Positions 46,016 through 56,300 of a DNA stretch of 64,000 bases are shown here, in pieces (within the stretch, counting starts at the first letter, position 1; every line of letters starts with the position of its first letter). The notes under the pieces were generated by a model. That model saw only the letters and a list, made by a program, of their open reading frames with translations. It did not search any database and was not told where the DNA came from. Source of the stretch: CBDHFQ01 sp965262565 (GTDB lineage Bacteria; Bacteroidota; Bacteroidia; J057); the NCBI GenBank assembly GCA_965262565.1, contig CBDHFQ010000038.1, positions 124,001 to 188,000 of the forward strand, read 5' to 3'. The translations under genes and the position numbers were made by a program.

Positions 46016-47671
46016 TCACCCCAGCTCCTTAAGAAAAACCATACTCTTCCAAATAATGCGTTTATCGTCTAAATCATATATCCAATGTTGATCAAAAATA
46101 GAAGATGCCATATGCTGAGAATATTCTTTCCTCGTTATATGTAAACTATAGAAGTTTGTTCCGTAGTTTTTTCTCCTGAGCTCAATGTCATTTCTGAGTT
46201 TGGTTTCTATCTGAGTCAATGCAAAATCAGAAATTACCATCACATCTGCATAAGAGTAACTTTCCTCCTTCAAGATCTTCAATGCTTCTGTCAATGCTGG
46301 TTGCAGATCTGTACCTCCATGAAAACTTAATTTCAGGAAATCTACCAGTTTGGTAAAATTACTTGTAATGCTATTTAATTTTAATGTTCTGATTTGGGTA
46401 GAAAAAGAGATGACATAAGCTGCCCGATCTTGCTTTAAGGCTAATTCTAATATAGCAAATGATAAGGCTTTAGCTATGCGTTCAGGTTTTCCAAACATCG
46501 ATCCACTTGTATCTACACAAAGAATAATAGGTCCATATTCTTCTCCTTTACTGGAGTACATTTTCTCTTCTGGATCGCCTTCTTCTGCTTGAATATCTTC
46601 CGATCTATACTGAAAGGTCAATAATTTTTTCTCCACAAATTTCTTGGCAAAGATGATCTCTGTCTCCTGGTTGCTCAACAGGGAAACTTCACTTGGAATC
46701 AATGCTTCCAAATGATCACTATGATGAACACCACTGATTTCTGATTTACCATGCGGTTTTGGAATCCAGGCTTCGTTTTTCAAAGGGGAGCTCATTTCTT
46801 TCTCCACCATTAATGCCTGATTTTGCGAATACCTTCCTAACCATTGGACAATCTCAACAAGACCTGGATCACTCTGAAGGTGTTTTGCATAAGACTGAAG
46901 TTGATCCCAAGGAATAGAATCCCATTTGCCTAAAGACTCATTCCACGCTACTCCTAAAAAATTATAGTAAGGTAGAAACATTTCCCCCAAATGATGCAAT
47001 TGTTCAACTTTGCGCTGGAGGGAAAAGATATATTGATCAAATTTCTTGTCTAAATATATTTTTTCCAGCCTTTCCTGTTTGTCATAATGTACCCTTTTCC
47101 AGTCTTTCAACATATTCTGTATTAGCAAATCTGTATGCCTTTCAAGTATTTCGAATCCATCCTCCTCTTCCATCTCTTGCCTTTTCGATGTAAGATCTTC
47201 CCATCTCGACTGGTAAAAATTCCAATTGTGCTTCAACTCAGGATAGCGATCTTTTAAAGAAGCTAATTTCTCTATCAACTGTCCCCGTTCCTTTACGTCT
47301 TTAAGAATTAGCTTTGAAAAGTCTTCTAATTCATTGGCTTCTTGTTCCAATCCCTCTTCTACTAACATTTGATAATGGGTTTGCTGGCACCAATGAACAA
47401 TTTCCTTTACTACGCTGATAGAAAAATCTTCATTGTTTACAGTGAGCCGCTTTAATCTTTGGTTGTCGATGATCTCATTGAATATCTTAAACCAATTGGG
47501 ATATTTTTTAGGAATAGGAGTATTGTTGAACCCGATAGAAGATTTTCGGTTGGGATAGAAAAAGTGGCTATACAATAAGGTGATAATCAATTTTCTCTCT
47601 TCCTTGTTCATTACACCACCAAAATCAATAAATCCACATAGTTCCTCTTCAAGTTTCGTCGGTAATTTCAT
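46016..47671 (-). CDS. ViaA-like VWA-domain protein, partner of RavA
   Basis: The 551-residue protein has a helical N-terminal half and a C-terminal von Willebrand A domain with an intact MIDAS site ('VDTSGSM' near residue 387, 'FHGGTDL', 'VISDF'). E. coli ViaA (483 aa) has the same layout and a closely similar VWA end ('FDHIWRFD' there, 'FDQHWIYD' here). In E. coli ViaA stimulates RavA and both bind respiratory complexes. Its start overlaps the 3' end of the RavA-like gene by 23 bases, so the two are translationally linked. Confidence 0.85.
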   Translation of the reverse strand: MKLPTKLEEELCGFIDFGGVMNKEERKLIITLLYSHFFYPNRKSSIGFNNTPIPKKYPNWFKIFNEIIDNQRLKRLTVNNEDFSISVVKEIVHWCQQTHYQMLVEEGLEQEANELEDFSKLILKDVKERGQLIEKLASLKDRYPELKHNWNFYQSRWEDLTSKRQEMEEEDGFEILERHTDLLIQNMLKDWKRVHYDKQERLEKIYLDKKFDQYIFSLQRKVEQLHHLGEMFLPYYNFLGVAWNESLGKWDSIPWDQLQSYAKHLQSDPGLVEIVQWLGRYSQNQALMVEKEMSSPLKNEAWIPKPHGKSEISGVHHSDHLEALIPSEVSLLSNQETEIIFAKKFVEKKLLTFQYRSEDIQAEEGDPEEKMYSSKGEEYGPIILCVDTSGSMFGKPERIAKALSFAILELALKQDRAAYVISFSTQIRTLKLNSITSNFTKLVDFLKLSFHGGTDLQPALTEALKILKEESYSYADVMVISDFALTQIETKLRNDIELRRKNYGTNFYSLHITRKEYSQHMASSIFDQHWIYDLDDKRIIWKSMVFLKELG

Positions 47672-49241
47672 AGGTATGGCTCATTTTTTCTATATCCAGT
47701 CTTACCTGTAGCATTTCCTGAATAGAAGCCTCTAAACTTTGTTCTATATGTTTAATATGTTCATGCTCTACAAAAAGATTTTGTTCTCCATGTTCTAAAT
47801 CGACTTTCTTTCGATGTTCTAATATCAACAAAATCTCGTCACATGTCTTAAGCAGTAGATTGATGCGAGCTGTCCATTGGTTAATGACTTCATCTGATGG
47901 AGTTTTTTGCTCTACAATCTCTTTCTCCACTTGCTCCGTTTCCAAGTCATAAGTTTTCTTCTTTCCTCTAAGGGTAAAAGAATCATCGCGGGTTAAAGGA
48001 TGTGTTTGAAATGGACGATACACTTTATTGGATTGTTCGAATACAGGAACGAACGTCTCTTGATTAGTACTCAGTTTTTTCAAGTCGTCCATTCGAATAT
48101 ATGCTGGCTGATCATTACTCCAGAATTGAAATATCTTGGCAAAAGCCTGATCATTTCGATCTTTGTACCGTTTAATTCTTTCCACCAATTCTTTTCTTAC
48201 TCTCTTTGTCTCTTTCTGTATCCAGTTCGAAAGCTTTTCCATCTCTTGTCTAAGAGATGTCAGGTGAAGTAACTTTTGATACCCATAGCTACTTATCCCG
48301 CCCAGGACCATCGCCTTTACTTCCTCTATTTGTTTTGCATGGTTCCATATGCAATCATAAATCAAAAAACAATCCATCAATTGTACTTCAGATCTGCCAT
48401 TAAAATATGCTGAAGTCCTTAACAAGCGAACAATTTTCCTCCATCTTCTATCAGAGATATAGATATGTTCCGCTTCTTCCATCGTCATATTTCGCTCAAC
48501 TATAGATCTTTTTAGTTGGTTTATCAACCCTAAAATATGCATCGGTACTTCCACTTGATCTATGTCCTTAGCCCAACGGTTATATTCCTCATTATTAATT
48601 TTTAATTCAGTAGGAACTACATCTTCGCCAATATCTTGATGGGGAAGCGTAATCATTTTATTAAAGGATTCCTCATCTTCTATCCCTTTCACCAATAGCC
48701 TTACAAGAAATCTATCCCAGATAGCTTCTAAGCCTTCCCCTTCCTGAGGTAATTCGTTAGAGGCAGCTATGAGTCCTCTAAGGTCTACTTTTACCAATTG
48801 ATCTCCATTTCTAAAAATTTTTTCATTGATTACTCCCAACAAAGCATTTTGAATAGCAGGGCTGGCCTTCCATATCTCATCTAAGAATACTATTTGCGAT
48901 CCCGGAAGATAATGATCTACTAATCTCTCGTACTTGTCTTCGTTTTTTAATTTACTTATAGAAATTGGCCCGAAAACTTCATCCGGAGTACTGAATTTTC
49001 CCATGAGAAATTCAAAAGATCTCGCCCCTTTGTAGGCAAATTTCAATCTAGTAGCCACCATACTTTTTGCTACTCCTGGAGGCCCCAGAAAAAATATGCT
49101 TTCTCCAGCCAGTGAAGTAAGCAACGATAACCTTATGACTTTTTCCTTCTCAAATAACCCTCGATTTAGCACGGTCAATAGCTGAGAAAATCGGTGGTGG
49201 CTGGGAATGGTATTGATTTGGGTTCGATGTATTTCTAACAA
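47649..49241 (-). CDS. RavA-like MoxR-family AAA+ ATPase
   Basis: The 530-residue protein has Walker A 'GPPGVAKS' (residues 53-60), 'FLMGKFSTPDEVFGP', Walker B 'IVFLDEIWKA', and 'AASNELPQEGEGLEAIWDRF'. These match E. coli RavA closely over the first 250 residues, not the generic MoxR pattern. The C-terminal half is long, charged and helical, and differs from the LARA region of E. coli. It probably acts as a chaperone-like ATPase with the ViaA-like protein. It is the first gene of a two-gene operon. Confidence 0.87.
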   Translation of the reverse strand: MLEIHRTQINTIPSHHRFSQLLTVLNRGLFEKEKVIRLSLLTSLAGESIFFLGPPGVAKSMVATRLKFAYKGARSFEFLMGKFSTPDEVFGPISISKLKNEDKYERLVDHYLPGSQIVFLDEIWKASPAIQNALLGVINEKIFRNGDQLVKVDLRGLIAASNELPQEGEGLEAIWDRFLVRLLVKGIEDEESFNKMITLPHQDIGEDVVPTELKINNEEYNRWAKDIDQVEVPMHILGLINQLKRSIVERNMTMEEAEHIYISDRRWRKIVRLLRTSAYFNGRSEVQLMDCFLIYDCIWNHAKQIEEVKAMVLGGISSYGYQKLLHLTSLRQEMEKLSNWIQKETKRVRKELVERIKRYKDRNDQAFAKIFQFWSNDQPAYIRMDDLKKLSTNQETFVPVFEQSNKVYRPFQTHPLTRDDSFTLRGKKKTYDLETEQVEKEIVEQKTPSDEVINQWTARINLLLKTCDEILLILEHRKKVDLEHGEQNLFVEHEHIKHIEQSLEASIQEMLQVRLDIEKMSHTYEITDET

Positions 49242-49545
49242 AAATTCCTGTTTATTGGCTGAAGTAAATAAAGCGTATAATTCATTCTATTATAAGAAAA
49301 AGGTCAGAATAAGTTAAATACATATACAAGCTTTTTGATAAACAATGTTTTACAAAAGCTGTAGATCGACTATTAATAAACTTGTTTTTCCAAAAAGCGT
49401 TTAGTAAAATTGTATGCATGCATAGTATTTTGTATAAATATTCATATGTTATATGCAAAATTTCGCAATCATTTTTCCTCTAAATAGTCATAGTGGACCA
49501 TATCCATTATGATTTGAACTCACAACTATTTCAAAGAATAAACTC
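49242..49545. other. Divergent promoter region of the ravA-like and fadN-like genes
   Basis: 304 AT-rich bases with no gene. A perfect 12-base palindrome TATGCATGCATA lies at 49413-49424, about 120 bases before the fadN-like ATG; it could be a regulator site for the beta-oxidation genes, or chance. Confidence 0.4.
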
Positions 49546-51999
49546 ATGAAGGTAGCTGCAAAAACAGTCCCTGCCGGCAACCAACTAACCTCCAGAACCA
49601 TTAAAAAGGCTGCTGTATTAGGATCAGGTGTTATGGGTTCCCGAATAGCCTGTCACTTTGCCAACATTGGTTTGGAAGTTATTTTGTTAGATATTCCTCC
49701 TCGAGAGTTGAATGAAAAAGAACGTGCTAAAGGACTTAAACTAGAACATCCCGCTGTAAGGAATCGAATAGTTAACGATTCTTTAAAGCAGGCTATTAAA
49801 GACAAAAGAGCTCCTCTTTACAAGAAGGAATCTGCCCATCTAATAGAGACGGGCAATTTTGAAGATGATTTTGAAAAAATAAAGGACTGTGACTGGGTAT
49901 TGGAAGCTGTAGTGGAAAGATTAGATATTAAGCGTCAGGTATTCGAGAAAGTCGATCAGCTTCGGAAACCTGGAAGTATTATTTCTTCAAATACTTCTGG
50001 TATTCCTATTCATTTAATGGTTGAAGGACGATCTGAAGACTTTCGAAAGCATTTTTTAGGAACACACTTTTTTAATCCTCCCCGATATCTGCGCCTACTG
50101 GAAATAATTCCTGGCCCCGATACTGATCCTTCTTTGGTGGACTACATGCTTCACTACGGAGATTTATTTCTTGGAAAACAGACTGTACTGTGCAAAGATA
50201 CCCCAGGTTTTATAGCAAATAGAGTGGGTATTTACGCTATAGCAAAGGTATTTCAAATAGTTAAAGAACTTGGACTTACTATTGAAGAGGTAGATAAACT
50301 ATCTGGAAAAGCTACTGGAAGACCCAAAACGGGTATTTTCCGATTAAGTGATCTGGTGGGATTAGATACAACGGTGCATGTATTAAATGGTCTGAAGCAA
50401 AACTGTCCCGAAGATGAGCAAAAAGAATTATTTGAAGTTCCCAATTATGTTCAACACATGTTAGAGCAAAGGTGGTTGGGAGAAAAAACCAAACAAGGAT
50501 TCTACAAAAAAGTCAAATCGTCGGAAGGAAAAACGGAAATTCTTGCCCTAGACATTAATACACTTGAATATAGAGAACAGCAAAAAGTATCTATTCCTAG
50601 CCTGGGAAAAGCTAAGGGGTTAGATCATCTTGCTGACAGATTAAAAATGTTTTTCAACGCAGACGATAAAGGTGGAGAATTTGTAAGAAAATCTCACCTG
50701 GGATTGTTTGCTTATGTAGCTAATAGAATTCCGGAAATAGCTGATCATCTTTATCAAATAGATGAAGCCCTTAAAGCAGGCTTTGGTTGGGATAAAGGGC
50801 CGTTTGAAATGTGGGATATGCTTGGCATTCAATATGTCATAGATCAGTTTGAAGCTGAAAATCTAATAGTTGCTCCTTGGTTGAAAGCAATGATAAATAC
50901 TGGGTACCAACAATTCTACAAAACTGAAAATGGCGTTAGGAAATTTTATCAAATTTCTTCTCAGAGCTATGAAAAAGTTCCAGGTACTGAATCTTTGATC
51001 CTGTTAAATTTAATTAAGGATGAGAAAACGATTTGGTCCAATAATGATGCTTCGATCATAGACCTGGGAGATGGAGTGGTAAATATAGAGTTCCATTCCA
51101 AAATGAATGCTATTGGTGATGGGGTGCTAAAAGCTATCCATCACGGGATAGACATGGCAGAAAAGAATGCATACAACGGTATTGTCATTTCGAATGAAGG
51201 GGAAGTATTTTCTGCGGGTGCTAATTTAGCCTTTATTCTAATGTTAGCAGCAGAACAAGAGTGGGAAGAATTAAATATCGCAGTAAAAATGTTCCAAAAC
51301 TCTACAATGCGATTGAGATATTCTTCTATTCCAGTAGTAGTAGCTCCACATAGTGTTACCTTAGGTGGTGCTTGTGAATTAGTTTTGCACGCGGATAAAG
51401 TTGTTGCGGCTGCGGAAACCTATATTGGTTTGGTTGAAGCTGGAGTAGGAGTTATTCCCGCAGGATCAGGAACTAAAGAGTTTGCTCTTCGCGCATCCGA
51501 TCAATTCAAACAGGAAGGGGTCATTCCAACCAATGTTTTACAACCCTACCTTATGAATATTGCTACAGCAAAACTTGCTGGATCTGCATTTGAAGCCAGG
51601 GAAATGGGGATTCTTAAACAAGATGATAAAATCGTCGTAAATGCATCCCACAGAGTCAAAGTAGCTAAAGAGACTGTATTAGAAATGATAGAGGAGGGAT
51701 ACACTCCTAAACTTCCTAGAAAGGATATACGTGTATTAGGAAGAAATGCCTTGAGTACGTTTTATGCCGGGATCTCAGGCATGCAGTATGGATATTACGC
51801 CTCTCCTCACGATGTAAAAATAGCGAAAAAAGTAGCATTCATTCTTTGTGGGGGAGATTTATCAGGAGACGATAATGTCGTTTCTGAACAATACTTATTG
51901 GACCTGGAAAGAGAAGCATTTTTAAGTCTTCTGGGAGAACGTAAAACTCAGGAACGTATTCAACACATGCTAAAAACAGGTAAGCCTTTAAGAAATTAA
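49546..51999 (+). CDS. fadN: 3-hydroxyacyl-CoA dehydrogenase/enoyl-CoA hydratase (FadN-like)
   Basis: The 817-residue fusion has the dehydrogenase first ('AAVLGSGVMGSRIACHFAN', the NAD-binding Rossmann motif, and a catalytic His in 'GTHFFNPPRYLRLLEI'), and the enoyl-CoA hydratase/isomerase part after residue 490 ('EVFSAGANL', 'SVTLGGACELVL'). This order is the FadN type of B. subtilis, the reverse of E. coli FadB/FadJ. It performs two steps of fatty-acid beta-oxidation. It is followed after 44 bases by the thiolase gene in the same orientation. Confidence 0.92.
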   Translation: MKVAAKTVPAGNQLTSRTIKKAAVLGSGVMGSRIACHFANIGLEVILLDIPPRELNEKERAKGLKLEHPAVRNRIVNDSLKQAIKDKRAPLYKKESAHLIETGNFEDDFEKIKDCDWVLEAVVERLDIKRQVFEKVDQLRKPGSIISSNTSGIPIHLMVEGRSEDFRKHFLGTHFFNPPRYLRLLEIIPGPDTDPSLVDYMLHYGDLFLGKQTVLCKDTPGFIANRVGIYAIAKVFQIVKELGLTIEEVDKLSGKATGRPKTGIFRLSDLVGLDTTVHVLNGLKQNCPEDEQKELFEVPNYVQHMLEQRWLGEKTKQGFYKKVKSSEGKTEILALDINTLEYREQQKVSIPSLGKAKGLDHLADRLKMFFNADDKGGEFVRKSHLGLFAYVANRIPEIADHLYQIDEALKAGFGWDKGPFEMWDMLGIQYVIDQFEAENLIVAPWLKAMINTGYQQFYKTENGVRKFYQISSQSYEKVPGTESLILLNLIKDEKTIWSNNDASIIDLGDGVVNIEFHSKMNAIGDGVLKAIHHGIDMAEKNAYNGIVISNEGEVFSAGANLAFILMLAAEQEWEELNIAVKMFQNSTMRLRYSSIPVVVAPHSVTLGGACELVLHADKVVAAAETYIGLVEAGVGVIPAGSGTKEFALRASDQFKQEGVIPTNVLQPYLMNIATAKLAGSAFEAREMGILKQDDKIVVNASHRVKVAKETVLEMIEEGYTPKLPRKDIRVLGRNALSTFYAGISGMQYGYYASPHDVKIAKKVAFILCGGDLSGDDNVVSEQYLLDLEREAFLSLLGERKTQERIQHMLKTGKPLRN

Positions 52000-52043
52000 T
52001 CATTTGCCATTCATTTTAAGAATAACTATTACTGATATAAATC

Positions 52044-53222
52044 ATGAAAGAAGCATATATAGTAACAGGTTTAAGAACTGCCGTAGGAAAATCAGGAAAA
52101 GGCGGTTTCAGACATTATCGCTCTGACGATATGGGAGCCCATGTAATTAAAGCATTGCTGGAAAAAGTTCCCGAACTGGATCCAACAAGAGTAGACGATC
52201 TTATTGTAGGCTGTGCTGTGCCGGAAGCGGAACAAGGTATGCAAATAGGAAGGATGATTGCATTGATGGCTTTACCCCAGAATGTTTCCGGCGTTACTGT
52301 GAATAGATATTGCGGATCGGGCCTGGAAACCTTAGCTATTGGGGTTGCTAAGATCAAAGCAGGAATGGCCGACTGTATTATTGCAGGAGGGATTGAAAGC
52401 ATGTCTTTAGTGCCAATGATGGGACATAAAGTTGCTTTGAACTATCAGGTAGCCAGTGAACATCCTGATTGGTATCTAAGCATGGGACTAACTGCTGAAG
52501 AAGTAGCTAAAGACTACAAAATTAGTAGAGAAACCATGGATGAGTTCGCCTTCAATTCCCATCAAAAAGCCTTAAGTGCTATTGCTGAAAATCGTTTCGC
52601 AGACCAAATCGTTCCTATAGAGGTAGAAGAGATATTTGTAAATGAAGAGGGGAAGAAGAAAAAGCATACCTATACCGTTTCTGTGGATGAAGGGCCAAGA
52701 AAGGATACCAGTATAAGCGCTTTATCGAAATTAAGGCCTGTTTTTCGAAATGGTGGATCTGTTACTGCTGGAAACTCTTCCCAAACTTCTGATGGAGCTG
52801 CGTTTGCCGTTATCATGTCTGAGGATATGGTTAAAGAGTTAAACATTAAGCCAAGAGCAAGATTAGTGGGATACGCCACTGAAGGAATCGACCCCAGAAT
52901 CATGGGGATGGGCCCGATTAAAGCAGTACCGAAAGTATTAAAGCAAACGGGCATTAGTCTAAATGATATTTCGCTGGTAGAATTGAATGAGGCTTTTGCC
53001 TCCCAATCTGTCGCTGTGATTAAAGAACTGGAAATGGATCCTGATACAGTAAATGTAAATGGAGGAGCTATCGCCCTTGGCCATCCACTAGGATGTACAG
53101 GAACAAAATTATCAGTTCAATTGATTAATGAATTAGAAGCGAGAAATAAACGTTACGGAATCGTTACGGCTTGTGTTGGAGGTGGACAAGGAGTAGCAGG
53201 AATCATTGAATCACTTAATTAG
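52044..53222 (+). CDS. fadA: Acetyl-CoA C-acyltransferase (3-ketoacyl-CoA thiolase)
   Basis: The 392-residue thiolase cleaves 3-ketoacyl-CoA with CoA, the final step of beta-oxidation. The nucleophile is Cys90 ('NRYCGSGLETL'), with 'NVNGGAIALGHPLGCTGTK' (catalytic His) and 'TACVGGGQG' (second Cys) near the end. It is normal in length and co-transcribed with the fadN-like gene. A strong terminator follows, so the acyl-CoA dehydrogenase often found as third gene in this type of operon is absent here. Confidence 0.95.
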   Translation: MKEAYIVTGLRTAVGKSGKGGFRHYRSDDMGAHVIKALLEKVPELDPTRVDDLIVGCAVPEAEQGMQIGRMIALMALPQNVSGVTVNRYCGSGLETLAIGVAKIKAGMADCIIAGGIESMSLVPMMGHKVALNYQVASEHPDWYLSMGLTAEEVAKDYKISRETMDEFAFNSHQKALSAIAENRFADQIVPIEVEEIFVNEEGKKKKHTYTVSVDEGPRKDTSISALSKLRPVFRNGGSVTAGNSSQTSDGAAFAVIMSEDMVKELNIKPRARLVGYATEGIDPRIMGMGPIKAVPKVLKQTGISLNDISLVELNEAFASQSVAVIKELEMDPDTVNVNGGAIALGHPLGCTGTKLSVQLINELEARNKRYGIVTACVGGGQGVAGIIESLN

Positions 53223-53243
53223 TATTTCCTTAAGAATTTGAGT

Positions 53244-53272
53244 ACCGGCATTAGATTAATGCCGGTTTTTTT
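53244..53272 (+). terminator. Intrinsic terminator of the fadN-fadA operon
   Basis: A 10-base stem ACCGGCATTA/TAATGCCGGT with a 3-base loop, followed by a run of six T, starting 22 bases after the fadA stop. A clear rho-independent terminator on the plus strand. Confidence 0.93.
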
Positions 53273-53332
53273 CTTTCATTAACTCACTACTATCATTTCT
53301 CTTGTCCATTGACCTGGAAAACACTTAATTAA

Positions 53333-56300
53333 CTAGGCATTGACACGTTCATCTAATGCTTTGTAAACTGCTTCGTGAATTCGCTGTCTAACTTGTAGTG
53401 TATTAATCTTCCAATTACCAGAGCTTGGATACACCCTATTTGATAAAAATACAAAAATCATCTCCGAATCAGGATCTACCCAAACACATGTACCTGTAAA
53501 TCCCAAATGACCATAGCTGTTGAAAGAAGCACTGGGAGCGATAATATACTCTTCATCATGAGGCGGCATGTCAAAACCGTAAGCTCTGTGCCCTTTTTTC
53601 CTTGTTGTGAATTCATCAACGGTTTCACTTTTGTAATATCTTTTTCCTCCGTAAGTCCCTTTATTCAACATTAATTGCATCAAAATGGCAAGATCATTCG
53701 CATTGGAAAATAATCCGGCATTACCTGCTACACCTCCCATCAATGCTGCAGCAGGATCATGCACATATCCCCTTAACAATTGCCTTCTCCAGCGAGTATC
53801 ATTTTCAGTTGGGATAATTCTTCTACTATTGATCGTTTCTCTAGGTAAATATCGAAGCGTCTTCAATCCTAGCGGTTGATAAAGAGACTTATCTAACCAC
53901 TCATTTATAGGTCTCTTCATAATTGAATCTAATGCTTGCTGAAGAACTACCATATTTACATCGCTATATTCATAATTTTCCTTATCGAATACTGGTAAAA
54001 GTTTAATATCCCTCCACAAGGAATCTTTTAGATCATTCCTGAAAAAGAAATCCCCTGCTATTTTTATATCATATCCCAGAGTAACACTTTTCTTATAGTA
54101 CCGCTCATAACTGTCCAGACCTTTAATCGCGCTAAGAACATACTTTTTTACTGGCATTCCCGCTGGCAGGCCAGAATGATGCGTCAAAAGTTCCTCTATA
54201 GAAACATCAAAAATAGCAGGCCTCTTTCTAATGATTCTTCTCTTTGGCCTAAATCTTACAACTAACGAATCTCCCAACTTGAGATAATGCTCTGCAGCTG
54301 TTGACATAGGAACACTGATCTCTCGCTGTATTCCCTGTAGTGAAACTTGGTAAGTACTGTCGCTCATGAACATAGCCTGATAGGCTTTCCTTGTAATCGT
54401 ATCAACAACCATTTCCATTGGGTTTCCCAATGAATCCTTTAAAATTCCAGACTCCACTTCGACCAACCTGTTTGAGAAAAAACGTCCTAATGGTTGATCC
54501 AGTGTTATTCTGTCTTTGTCTTTTAAATACATCGCCGCCTGCGTAGTTGCAGCTATTTTAGTCACAGAAGCAATATCGTATACATCTTCCAACTGTACTT
54601 TTCGCCTTTTTCCGTAGGTATGATATCCAAAAGATTTATGAAAAATAATACTTCCTTTTTGAGCAACTAATATTTGGCATCCGGGAATAGCTTTTTCCGA
54701 AATACTCTCTTCTACAATAGAATCAATGACAGATAAAGATGGCCATTGTTGATACGCAATATTTTCAGGAATATAATTTAATCTTACTTCTGGATAGTGA
54801 ATTCCTGTTCCTTCTTTCCATGTTGAATTTAGGTCAATAGGTAATTCACCCTTTGCTATCCTACCTCCAAATAGCATCTGCCCCATAACTTGCTGAGAAA
54901 TGGGGTGAGTGCCATATCCATGAACTACACACACATTTGTTGTTAGTTCTGCCAAATAATTCAAACTACCCAAGTTAACCAAAATCACTTTTCTCCTCAG
55001 CGCTAATCGATCCAAAGACTCAATGAACCGATTATCTCTGACACTATCGATTCGAATACCATTCATAACAACAATTAATCGATCATATCTTCTATACTTC
55101 GAATATATGTTGGGAAGTCCTTTAACTGTATCAGTTTTGAGGATACTTTCAGAAATTGAAGCATAGTGCTTAAAGGTCCGTTGAAATTCCAGCATTTTCT
55201 GACCTATAGTTACCATATGGAAAGAATTTCCCCTGGTATTATTTAATGGCAGCACACTATCAGGGTCCTGGAGAATGGTCGTACTTTGAGTATGCAGATC
55301 CACATTCAGTAGAGGTGCAGGATTTACAAAATGTGGAGGATCCTCTTCATTTTTTACATTCTGATGGTACTTGACAGCACCTGTCCATGCTTTTGCTTTT
55401 AATATTCTTCTGACCTTATCATCTAATTTTTTCTCGGAAAGAATTTTCCGATTGATGAGGTCTTTTACAATAGATGAAATTTCCGCTACTTGATCATGGA
55501 CAACAAGCATATCCACATCTGAAATTAACAGTTTATCTATGTAATGAGTCAGTTCATCATTTCCCTTCATTGCTTTTGGAATATCTCCCAACAACAATCC
55601 TTTATAATCCAGTCTGTTCCTCAATTCATTAATTTCAGGTAAACCTGTATATCCTTTTCTAAAAATACCTTCATTTTTTAAAAGTAAAGAATCTAACCAC
55701 AGGGCTGAGATCCTGTAATCTTTTAATTTGAAAAATGGTTGCATTTGCTGAATCCAATCCAAACTATCCAAGCCCGATACATTAGGGAAATTATTCATAT
55801 GGACAATTCCCAACGTTCTACGCTCCTGCAATTTTGATAAAAATTGAGCGTTAGACGTTAAAACATGATCATTTAAATGATTAATAGTTTGGATAGTTAT
55901 TCCCACACCTAATTGAGTATTCTGCTCCCCTACCTTTTCTGCCAATAAATGAAATATGGAAGAATCAGAAAGATTACTCATCATTAAGTCGTTAGGAACT
56001 TGAATCATCTTAGGGTCATTAACCGAGCCTTTTGTTCCTATGAGAAGAGGGATATTTGAAAATTTTTGATAAAGCTTGGATCTTTCATTTTGTTGGTAGG
56101 CTGAAAAATTTTGATAGATGATTCCTCCCACATTAAATTCCTCAATCGTCTTTATGAATAGCTGATTATCATCTAGTGTATCTGCATCAGCAACTACTAT
56201 TATCATTTGTCCTATTTTCTCCTCTAACCCCATCCTATTCATTACTGAATCCACCCAAGGCGTCCTCGTCTCTAGAAATGGAATAGGTAAGACCTTGTTT

